From: Saccharothrix syringae
GTDB lineage: Bacteria; Actinomycetota; Actinomycetes; Mycobacteriales; Pseudonocardiaceae
Reading direction: 5' to 3'
NCBI RefSeq assembly: GCF_009498035.1
Contig: NZ_CP034550.1
Location: 7,254,001 to 7,318,000, forward strand
DNA: 64,000 bases
The notes beneath the pieces are model-generated. The model did not search any database and was not told the origin of the DNA. It saw nothing but the letters and a program-made list of their open reading frames with translations. Of this stretch, positions 1 through 7,218 are shown piece after piece. How positions within the stretch are numbered: the first letter of the stretch is position 1; each line of letters begins with the position of its first letter. The position numbers and the translations under genes are program-made.

Positions 1-1414
1 CCGCGCCGAGGGTGTGCACGGCCGAGTAGCGCGAGTTGTCCAGGATGACGAACGCGACCGCCGCCCGTTCCCGCACCGCCGTCCACAGCGCCTGGATGCC
101 GTACATCGACGAGCCGTCGCCGATCACGGCGACCACCTTGCGGTCCGGTCGCGCCAGGGCCGCGCCCACCGCGGCCGGCAGGCCGTAGCCGAGGGCGCCG
201 CTGGCCGTGGTGAGGAAGCCGGTGTCGGTCGCGGTGATCGGCAGGTGGTCGTGCAGCAGCGAGCGGTGGCTGGGGGTCTCCTCCACCACGATCGCGTCGT
301 CCGGCACCAGTTCCGCCAGCAGCGAGTACACCTGGCCGGCGGAGATCGGGTTCGTCTCGGCGGGGCGGGGCGGTCGGGGGCGCGGCACCGGCAGCGGGCG
401 GTCGACCCGGCGCACCCGCCCGGTCAGCGCGGTCAGGGCGAGCTTCGCGGTGGCCCGCAGGCCGACGCCGTGGCGCGCCCTGGCCAGCACGCCGTCGTCG
501 TCGCTGATCAGGAACAGCGGCGGCAGCGGGAGGTCGGACTCGCCGCGGTAGACGTGGTAGGTGAACGCGGGTGCGCCCAGCACCACCACCAGGTCGTGCT
601 CGGCCAGGGCGGCGGCGGTGGCGCGCCGCTCCGGGTTGAGGAAACCGCGGAACAGGGGGTGGTCCTCGGGGAACGAGCAGCGCGCGGACACCCCGCTCGC
701 CCACACGCCCGCGCCGATCCGCTCGGCCAGCGCGACCAGCTCGGGCACCGCGCCGTCCTCGTCGACCGCGGGTCCGGCCACGATGCCGGGCCGCTGGGCC
801 ACGTCGAGCGCCGTGACCAGCTCGTCGAGCACCCGCGGGTCCGGTGCGAAACCGGGCACCCGCGGCCGCACCGGGACCGGCGGGCCGGCCTCGGCGTCCC
901 AGTCGTCGGCGGGCACGGACACGAACACCGGGCCCTGCGGCGCCTGGGTGGCCATGTAGTAGGCCCGCGCGATGGCGGCCGGCACGTCCTGCGCGCGGGC
1001 CGGTTCGCAGCTCCACTTCACGTAGGGCTTGGGGAAGTCGACCGCGTCGGTGGCACCCAGGAACGGGTCGTCCGGCAGCAGCGAGCGCACCTGCTGCCCG
1101 GCCAGCACGATCATCGGGGTCCGGTTGCGGTGGGCGGTGAACACGTGCCCGAGGCCGTGCCCCAGGCCGCCCGCCGAGTGCAGGTTCACCAGCACGGGCC
1201 GGCGCGCGGCGTGCGCGTAGCCGTCGGCCATGGCCACCACGGCGGACTCCTGCAACCCCAGCACGTACCGGAAGTCGTCCGGCCAGTCGGTGAGGAAGGC
1301 GACCTCGGTGGTGCCGGGGTTGCCGAACACCGTGGTCAACCCCAACGCGCGGAGCAGGTCCCTGGTGGCGTCGCGAACCGTTCGACCCTGCTCGACGGCG
1401 GTGTCCTCGTCCAT
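1..1414 (-). CDS. ThDP-dependent decarboxylase, benzoylformate decarboxylase-like (C-terminus cut by window edge)
   Basis: The 471 visible residues cover the N-terminal PYR, central and most of the PP domain of a thiamine-diphosphate enzyme of the benzoylformate decarboxylase/acetolactate synthase family. Seen in the sequence: the start NPGTTEV, the activating glutamate in GLQESAVVAMADGYA, and the Mg/ThDP motif GDGSSMYG...LDNSRY near the cut end; about 50-60 residues are missing. The ATG at 1414 lies 6 bp after the stop of the upstream PapC-like gene, so it is the last visible gene of the leftward NRPS operon. Known of the family: decarboxylation of aromatic 2-oxo acids, or carboligation. With aminophenylalanine genes next door, an aryl-pyruvate or arylglyoxylate substrate is possible, but this is inference. 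Confidence 0.85.
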   Translation of the reverse strand, partial: MDEDTAVEQGRTVRDATRDLLRALGLTTVFGNPGTTEVAFLTDWPDDFRYVLGLQESAVVAMADGYAHAARRPVLVNLHSAGGLGHGLGHVFTAHRNRTPMIVLAGQQVRSLLPDDPFLGATDAVDFPKPYVKWSCEPARAQDVPAAIARAYYMATQAPQGPVFVSVPADDWDAEAGPPVPVRPRVPGFAPDPRVLDELVTALDVAQRPGIVAGPAVDEDGAVPELVALAERIGAGVWASGVSARCSFPEDHPLFRGFLNPERRATAAALAEHDLVVVLGAPAFTYHVYRGESDLPLPPLFLISDDDGVLARARHGVGLRATAKLALTALTGRVRRVDRPLPVPRPRPPRPAETNPISAGQVYSLLAELVPDDAIVVEETPSHRSLLHDHLPITATDTGFLTTASGALGYGLPAAVGAALARPDRKVVAVIGDGSSMYGIQALWTAVRERAAVAFVILDNSRYSAVHTLGA

Positions 1415-1420
1415 GTCCCC

Positions 1421-2311
1421 TCATCCCTCGTCCCGCGGCAGCGCGAACAGCCGCGCGCACCGGTCGCGCAGGCCCGGCGCCTGCCCGTCGAGGCGGTCCT
1501 CGATCCGGCCGAGCAGGTCCGCGAAGCCCGCGCGGTCACCGACCGACGCGAGCTTGTCCAGCGCCAGCAACCCCTCCGCCAGCGCGGCGCGCGCGGCCGA
1601 CGCGTAGGGGTTGGCGGCCTGGATGTCCCAGTAAACATCAGGGTTGCCGCCGCTGATCCGGGCCGTCATGGCCAACGCGGTCAGGTGCGGCGGCGGCGCG
1701 AGCCCGACCAGCTCGGCCGGGTCGCCGCCCTGGTCGACGTGGTCCGCGACGACGGTGCCGAACGCCAGCAGCGCGGCGTGCGTCGCGACCTGGAGCACCG
1801 CGGTGGTCCGGTCGTGCGCGTCGGCCGACAGCTCCACCACCTCGGCGCCCGCGGCGGCGACCAGGTCCAGCAGCTCGGCGGTGCGCGGGCCGTCGACCAC
1901 GCGGATCGCGGCCACCGGGTTGCCCGCGAAGCCGAGCGCCGGGGCGAACATCGGGTTGAGCCCGCACACCTCGGCACCGCGCTCCTCGGCCAGCGCGGTG
2001 AAGTCGCGGCAGGCGCCGCGCTGCACGGACAGCGTCTGCGCCAGCAGCGCGCCCGGCCGGACCGCGCCGGCGCAGGCCGCGGCGGCCTCCACGGCGACGT
2101 GCTCGGGCAGCGCGTGGACCACGATGTCGGCCGCCCGGATCGCGTCCAGCACGGCCGCGGTGGGTGTGCGGGCGTCACCGACGACGGAGTCGACCCCCGC
2201 CGCGGACGCCGGTCGGAGGTCGACCGACACCACCGGGCCCCGGCTCAGGCACAGGCGCGCGAACAGACCGCCCACGCCGCCGGCCCCGCCGACCACCACC
2301 GTGCGCTTCAT
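1421..2311 (-). CDS. papC: Prephenate dehydrogenase-like protein, probable 4-amino-4-deoxyprephenate dehydrogenase (PapC type)
   Basis: A 296-residue NAD(P)-dependent dehydrogenase with an N-terminal Rossmann motif (VVVGGAGGVGGLFARL, residues 5-20) and an all-alpha second domain typical of the prephenate dehydrogenase family. In chloramphenicol and pristinamycin pathways such proteins oxidatively decarboxylate 4-amino-4-deoxyprephenate to 4-aminophenylpyruvate. The assignment to the amino substrate instead of prephenate rests on context: an aminodeoxychorismate synthase lies at 40977-43049. The mutase step (PapB) is not visible in the window. The gene sits 10 bp after the upstream gene and 6 bp before the ThDP enzyme, inside the NRPS operon. 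The family call is firm; the substrate is inferred. Confidence 0.75.
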   Translation of the reverse strand: MKRTVVVGGAGGVGGLFARLCLSRGPVVSVDLRPASAAGVDSVVGDARTPTAAVLDAIRAADIVVHALPEHVAVEAAAACAGAVRPGALLAQTLSVQRGACRDFTALAEERGAEVCGLNPMFAPALGFAGNPVAAIRVVDGPRTAELLDLVAAAGAEVVELSADAHDRTTAVLQVATHAALLAFGTVVADHVDQGGDPAELVGLAPPPHLTALAMTARISGGNPDVYWDIQAANPYASAARAALAEGLLALDKLASVGDRAGFADLLGRIEDRLDGQAPGLRDRCARLFALPRDEG

Positions 2312-2321
2312 GGCGTCCCCC

Positions 2322-3578
2322 TCATGGCGTCCTCGCGATCGCAGCCAACTCGTCCGCCCCGAGGACCACCAGGTCCACCTGGTCCGCGATGTCCGGGGCC
2401 CGCAGCGCGAGCCACCGCCGCAACCGCGGTGCCAGCCGGTCCGGGGTGGGCGGGGTCGGCCGGGCGGGCACGCCGGAGCGTTCGAGCACCGCGTCGAAGT
2501 GGTACTCGGCGCCGGTCAGCGGGGCCGCGAAGGTCACCTCGTAGCCGTGGTCGGCGCCGATGGCCTCGACCTCCCGCCAGTCCACGCCGTGCCCGTAGCC
2601 GTAGCGGACGGCGCCGGGGTGCGGCACGTCCGCGCGCCGGGCCAGGGCGGTGTCGACGACACCCGCGAGCGGGATGCCGACCAGCCGGACCCGCTCCACG
2701 CAGTGCACGGCCAGCAGCCGCGCCAGGTGCTCGGGCGACTGCACCTCCCGGTTCCAGCGCAGCATCGGCGTCCGGTGGCCCGCGCCCGCCCGGCGCAGCA
2801 CCACGTCGAAGTCGCCGGTGAGGTCCAGGGCCGGGTAGGCGTGGGCCTCCACGCCGGGCCCGACGGCCAGGTTGCGCAGCAGCGCGGGCGGTGACCACCC
2901 GGCGGCGCCCGGCGTGGTGCCGGCCCGGCTCGCCAGGCGCTCCACCCTCGGGTCGCGCAGGTTCGCCACGAGCACCGCGCCGGGGTCGCCGGCCAGCCGG
3001 AGCCAGCCGACGACCGCGGACCGCACGTCCACCGTGGACAGCGAGGGCGCGGCCAAGTCGACCAGGACCAGGTCGTACCGGTCCGGCGCGGCCAGCAGGT
3101 CGCCCAGCGACGAGATGGCGCGCACGGTCATCCGCCGCCGCAGGTCGGGGCGGCGGGTGAGCACGTCGCACACCCTCGGCAGCGAGGGGTCGACCAGCCG
3201 GTAGGCGGTGCACTGCGCGGACAGCGAGGCGGGCAGCTCGACGTCGCCGATGCCGATCTGCAGCACCCGCCGCGGTGCCAGCCGGCCCGCCCGGTCCAGC
3301 AGCTGGGCGATGCGCGGCGGTCGCGCCGGGAGGGCGGCCGGCGCGCTGCGGGGCACGACGACCGCGACCGTGCGGTCGGCCTGCCGGACGACGGCGACCC
3401 GGGCCACCAGCGGGTGCGCCTCCAGCGCGGTGCGCAGCTCCACGGCGGTGGTGTGGGGGTCGACGGCGGGATCGGGTGCACCGGGCACGACGAGGTCGGG
3501 TGCGGCGGGATCGGGTGCCGCGGGATCGGCTGCGGCGGGATCGGGTCCGGCGGCGGGCCGGGAGTCGAGGACCGTCAT
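2322..3578 (-). CDS. Stand-alone A-domain C-subdomain relic with inserted methyltransferase-like domain
   Basis: A 418-residue protein that matches no complete NRPS domain. After a Pro/Ala/Asp-rich repetitive leader (residues 5-38) comes a stretch like the start of an adenylation C-terminal subdomain (LRTALEAHPLVARVAVV, about 44-60). A Rossmann-like segment follows with methyltransferase-style features (VLQIGIGD around 91; YDLVLVDLAAPS around 150). The last 35 residues look like the resumed A-subdomain (RRWLALRAPD...DLVVLG). This is the layout of an adenylation domain interrupted by a methyltransferase, but detached from any A core. Motif I lacks the usual GxGxG, so SAM binding is doubtful. 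The ATG overlaps the TGA of the C*-A gene (ATGA), suggesting the two products work together. Function unknown. Confidence 0.6.
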   Translation of the reverse strand: MTVLDSRPAAGPDPAAADPAAPDPAAPDLVVPGAPDPAVDPHTTAVELRTALEAHPLVARVAVVRQADRTVAVVVPRSAPAALPARPPRIAQLLDRAGRLAPRRVLQIGIGDVELPASLSAQCTAYRLVDPSLPRVCDVLTRRPDLRRRMTVRAISSLGDLLAAPDRYDLVLVDLAAPSLSTVDVRSAVVGWLRLAGDPGAVLVANLRDPRVERLASRAGTTPGAAGWSPPALLRNLAVGPGVEAHAYPALDLTGDFDVVLRRAGAGHRTPMLRWNREVQSPEHLARLLAVHCVERVRLVGIPLAGVVDTALARRADVPHPGAVRYGYGHGVDWREVEAIGADHGYEVTFAAPLTGAEYHFDAVLERSGVPARPTPPTPDRLAPRLRRWLALRAPDIADQVDLVVLGADELAAIARTP

Positions 3579-6085
3579 GGTGTCGCCACCGGGTCCAGCT
3601 CGAAGCTCCGCAGCGCCTGCGCGTCGAGCTTGCCGCTGGGGCTGCGCGGCAGCTCGGGCAGCACCACGAACCGGTCCGGGTGCATGTAGGCCGGCAGCAG
3701 CCGGGCCACCTCGCCGCGCAGGTCGCCGTCGGTGAGCCCGGCGTCCGGGGAGGCCACGAACGCGAGCACCTGGTCCACGCCGTTGGGCGCGGTCCGCACC
3801 GTGACCGCGCAGTCCGCGACCGACCGGTGCCTGCGCACCGCGGCCTCGATCTCGCCCAGCTCGACCCGGAACCCGCGCAGCTTCACCTGGTTGTCGACCC
3901 GGCCGGTGATGTGCAGCTCGCCCTCGACCGACCACAGGCCCCGGTCGCCGGTGCGGTAGAGCCGGTCGCCCGGCGCGCCGAACGGGTCGGGCAGGAACCG
4001 CTCGGCCGTGGTGGCGGGCCTGCGGTGGTAGCCGCGGGCCACGGCCGGGCCGCCGATCCAGATCTCCCCCGGCAGGCCGGGCGGCACGGGGCGCAGCCTG
4101 CCGTCCAGGACGTGCACGCGGTAGTTGGGCAGCGGGCCGCCGATCGGGATCTTCGCGCCGGTCGCGTCGGGCAGGCCGCAGCCGTGCGCGGTGGCCCACA
4201 CCGCGCACTCGGTGGGCCCGTAGTCGTTGAGCAGCACCGCTTCCGGGCAGTCGAACAGGTGCCAGGCGACCAGCTTGGGCGGCATCGGCTCGCCACCGAC
4301 GGACACCAGCCGCAGCTGCTCCAGCCCCTCGCCGCCGGCGGCCTGCAGGACCAGGCCGTAGTGCGAGGGCACCGAGTGGACGTGCGTGACCCGGGTGCGC
4401 AGCAGCAACGCGCGCAGCGCCAGCAGGTCGTGCGCCTCGACCTCGGTCGGCAGCACGACGGTGCCGCCGCCGGTGAGCGTCCAGTACAGGCCGCCCGCGG
4501 CGCCGTCGAAGCACAGCGGCATGGTCACCAGGTCGCGTTCGGGCGGCGGTCCGCCGACGCCGCGGGCGTGCGTGGAGACCACGATCGCCCGGTGGCTGAC
4601 CGCGACGCCCTTGGGCACGCCGGTCGAGCCGGAGGTGTAGATCAGGTAGGCGAGGTCGGCCGGGTCGACCGCGACCCCGGGGTCGTGCTCCGGCTGCCCG
4701 GCGCAGTCGTCGGGCGAGATCACGGGCACGGGCGCGTCGAACGGCCGGTGCGCGACCACGGCGCGCGCGCCGGAGTCGGCGAGCACGTGCCGGATGCGCT
4801 CGGCCGGGTAGGACGGCTCGACCGGCACGTACGCGGCGCCGGACTTGAGCACGCCCAGCATCGACGCGATGGAGCCGGCGGCGCGGTCGGCGAGCACGGC
4901 CACCAGGTCGTCGGCGCCGATGCCCGACGCGCGCAGGCGGTGCGCGATCCGGTTGGCGCGGGCGTTCAGCTCGCCGTAGGTCAGGCGGTCCTCGCCGCAG
5001 ACGACCGCGACGGCGTCGGGCGTGGCGGCGGCGTGGCGTTCGACGAGGGTGTGCAGGCAGGTGTCCTCGACGGCCTGCTCCTGCCCCCGCGACCACGCGG
5101 CCACCGCGTCGCGCTCGTCGGCGGTGAGGGCGAGGACGTCGTGCACGGCGCGGTCGGCGGTGAGGTCGGCCAGCACCGCGACGAGCCGGTTGGCGGCCAG
5201 GAACACCGCCCGGGTGTCGAACAGCCCGGCGTCGTGGTCGATGCGCAGCTCGCCGGCGGCGGTGAGCGCGATGGCGAGTTCGTGGGTGGCGCGGCCGTCG
5301 GAGACGTGCACCGGCGTGACCGTGCACGACCCGATGGCCTCGGGTTCGGTGTCGTCGTGGCAGGAGACGGCCACGGTGGCGCCGAGGCCGGGCGGCACGG
5401 GCGTTGCGTGGTCGAGGGCCCGCTGGACTTCGCGGACCAGGTCCATCGCGTAGGCCCGCTCGTCGACGCGCACCGGCACCAGCACCGGGTCGGGCGCCGA
5501 CACCACGAGGTCCACGTCCGGGGTGCCCCGGTAGCGCGCCAGCAGCACGGCGACGGCGGCGGCCAGCACGGCCGGCGCGGACACGCCCGCCGCGGCCGCG
5601 AAGCCGGTCACCGGGGCGCACGGCCGGACCAGCGTGCCCGCCGAGCCGGACGCCCGTCCCCCGCCGCGCAGGGCCGCGGGCAGCTCCACGGCGGGGATCG
5701 CCGAGGTGGCGCGCTGCTCGGGCACGCCGGGGTGTTCGGGTGCGTCGGGGTCGAGCACCAGCGACAGCACCGCACGGGGGTCGGCACCGCCCCTGGTGAC
5801 CACGACGGCGAGGTAGCGGCGGGGCGCGAGCTTGGCCAGGGTGACCCGCGCCGGGGTGGCCGGGTCGGCCTTGGCCGCCTCGACCTCGGCGCGGACCAGC
5901 TCACCCCAGCAGGCCGCCGACCGGTCCTCGCCCGCGAACGAGTACCCGCCCTCGACGCGGGACAGGTCGTACGAGGTCAGGTGCGGTGACGGGTGGGCCG
6001 CGGCGAGTCGCCGCCGGGCCCGCGCGAGGTCGGGCTCGCCCGACACCAGCCAGGCGCGGTCGGTCAGGTGCGTCGGGTCGGGCAC
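3575..6085 (-). CDS. NRPS protein: truncated condensation-like region + adenylation domain, no carrier domain
   Basis: 836 residues. The first 320 resemble the C-terminal half of a condensation domain and lack an HHxxxDG motif. A complete adenylation domain follows (about 345-835): YTSGSTGVPKG, NDYGPTE, YRTGDRG, GRVDNQVKLRGFR and the terminal PSGKLD lysine. No 4'-phosphopantetheine site follows, so it must charge a carrier domain in trans; the best candidate is the T domain of the C-A*-T protein at 11918-14896. By hand alignment to PheA the ten-residue code reads roughly D-G-G-H-S-G-D-V-W-K; the acidic residue would suit a guanidinium side chain such as (dehydro)arginine, which is inference. 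The start is set at GTG 6085 because a GGAGGAGGAG box lies just upstream (about 6089-6099). Confidence 0.8.
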   Translation of the reverse strand: MPDPTHLTDRAWLVSGEPDLARARRRLAAAHPSPHLTSYDLSRVEGGYSFAGEDRSAACWGELVRAEVEAAKADPATPARVTLAKLAPRRYLAVVVTRGGADPRAVLSLVLDPDAPEHPGVPEQRATSAIPAVELPAALRGGGRASGSAGTLVRPCAPVTGFAAAAGVSAPAVLAAAVAVLLARYRGTPDVDLVVSAPDPVLVPVRVDERAYAMDLVREVQRALDHATPVPPGLGATVAVSCHDDTEPEAIGSCTVTPVHVSDGRATHELAIALTAAGELRIDHDAGLFDTRAVFLAANRLVAVLADLTADRAVHDVLALTADERDAVAAWSRGQEQAVEDTCLHTLVERHAAATPDAVAVVCGEDRLTYGELNARANRIAHRLRASGIGADDLVAVLADRAAGSIASMLGVLKSGAAYVPVEPSYPAERIRHVLADSGARAVVAHRPFDAPVPVISPDDCAGQPEHDPGVAVDPADLAYLIYTSGSTGVPKGVAVSHRAIVVSTHARGVGGPPPERDLVTMPLCFDGAAGGLYWTLTGGGTVVLPTEVEAHDLLALRALLLRTRVTHVHSVPSHYGLVLQAAGGEGLEQLRLVSVGGEPMPPKLVAWHLFDCPEAVLLNDYGPTECAVWATAHGCGLPDATGAKIPIGGPLPNYRVHVLDGRLRPVPPGLPGEIWIGGPAVARGYHRRPATTAERFLPDPFGAPGDRLYRTGDRGLWSVEGELHITGRVDNQVKLRGFRVELGEIEAAVRRHRSVADCAVTVRTAPNGVDQVLAFVASPDAGLTDGDLRGEVARLLPAYMHPDRFVVLPELPRSPSGKLDAQALRSFELDPVATP

Positions 6086-6116
6086 TGCTCTCCTCCTCCG
6101 TCGTGGCTCCGGCGGG

Positions 6117-6150
6117 GTCCCGGGGTGGCGCGGGCGCGCCACCCCGGGAC
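6117..6150 (-). terminator. Perfect 15-bp hairpin inside the NRPS operon
   Basis: Arms 6117-6131 (GTCCCGGGGTGGCGC) and 6136-6150 are exact reverse complements around a GGGC loop. The hairpin lies in the 70-bp gap between the desaturase stop and the GTG of the C*-A gene, leaving the latter's ribosome binding site free. No U-tract follows, so it could be an attenuator or an mRNA-stability element rather than a full terminator. Confidence 0.6.
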
Positions 6151-6155
6151 TCCGG

Positions 6156-7202
6156 TCAGAGCAGGATCCGCTCGTGGGCGGCCGCGCGGTAGCGCCGGGA
6201 CCGGCGCAGGTCGCGCGTGACGATGACCTTCTTCAGCCACCGGTCGGTGCCGTCGTACCGGGCGCTGAACTCGCTCCGGCCGTGCACGGCCTTGTAGTTG
6301 TCGACCACGAGCAGGTCGCCCGCGCCCAGCGCGACCTCGGTGAGGTTCGCGTCGAGCGCCGCCACCAGCACGGCCAGGGCCTCCGCCGCCTCGGGGTCAC
6401 CGGGGCGGGCCGCCATGAACGCCGGGTCGATGCGCAGGTACGGCGCGTCGGGGTGGCCGAACAGGACGGCGCTGGGTTCGGGGTCGTCCTTCATGCGCTG
6501 GATGTCGTGCACCCGGTCGGTGCCCGCCACCAGGACCCGGGCGCGGTTGACGTGCTCGTTGTCGGGTCGGATGAGGAACCGGCGCTGGGCCAGCACCTCC
6601 CGGTGGTGTGGTTCCAGGTCCACCGAGTCGATGCTCGCGACGGTCGTGGGCACGGCGTCGTGGTTGCGGACGCCCAGCAGCAGGAGGTAGTCGCACCGGT
6701 GCGGGTGGAAGCCGTCCTCGGTGTGCCACTCCAGCTTCACGGTGCCGTGGCCGCTCTGCTCCCGCTGCTCGCCGGGCATCGGGACCACGTTGTGCAGCAG
6801 CCTGCCGTCCTGGAGCGTCGACCACCCGAAGATGTCGCCGAGCAGGCTGCCCACCAGCACCAGGTACACCTCGTGCGCGGTGAGGGCGGCGGCCCGCTCC
6901 GGGGCGGGCGACTCGCGCCAGTCCAGCGGGGTCGGGCCGATCTCGGCGTCGTCCACCCGCATCCCGCGCACCACCAGGGCGGCGGTGGGCTCGCGCAGCC
7001 GGAACTCGCGCAGCTCCTCGACCAGGGCCTGGGGGAAGCGCTGGGCCAGGCCCGCCGCCGCGGCCAGCAGCGACGGCGAGGTGCTGGAGCCGTAGTCGGC
7101 GGCGATGTTGCGGGTGAGGGTGTCGACGTCCTTGGCGTCGACGGAGGACAGGTCCAGGTAGCGGACGGTGTCCGGTCGGGTTGGCGTGGGTGTTCCCGTC
7201 AT
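6156..7202 (-). CDS. Fe(II)/2-oxoglutarate oxygenase, probable L-arginine 4,5-desaturase (NapI/Qcn18 type)
   Basis: A 348-residue clavaminate-synthase/TauD-like enzyme. The metal-binding triad appears as His-Thr-Glu in EWHTEDGF (about residue 156) and the distal His in [10 protein letters not shown] (about 305), followed by an Arg that could bind 2-oxoglutarate. The HxE form is shared by arginine and asparagine oxygenases (VioC, OrfP, AsnO) and by NapI/Qcn18. Known of the family: NapI and Qcn18 convert L-arginine to dehydroarginine for naphthyridinomycin and quinocarcin. The position between a C-A-T-reductase NRPS and a carrier-less adenylation protein, with no capreomycidine-type PLP partner nearby, favours desaturase over hydroxylase. 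It starts 16 bp after the NRPS stop. Beta-hydroxylation remains possible. Confidence 0.75.
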   Translation of the reverse strand: MTGTPTPTRPDTVRYLDLSSVDAKDVDTLTRNIAADYGSSTSPSLLAAAAGLAQRFPQALVEELREFRLREPTAALVVRGMRVDDAEIGPTPLDWRESPAPERAAALTAHEVYLVLVGSLLGDIFGWSTLQDGRLLHNVVPMPGEQREQSGHGTVKLEWHTEDGFHPHRCDYLLLLGVRNHDAVPTTVASIDSVDLEPHHREVLAQRRFLIRPDNEHVNRARVLVAGTDRVHDIQRMKDDPEPSAVLFGHPDAPYLRIDPAFMAARPGDPEAAEALAVLVAALDANLTEVALGAGDLLVVDNYKAVHGRSEFSARYDGTDRWLKKVIVTRDLRRSRRYRAAAHERILL

Positions 7203-7218
7203 GGCGTGCCTTCCTCGT

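Noticed and set aside
6156..7202. Arginine beta-hydroxylase of a capreomycidine pathway (VioC-like)
   Set aside because: No VioD-type PLP cyclase and no tuberactinomycin-type NRPS set; the THIQ context favours desaturation. Not excluded by sequence alone.
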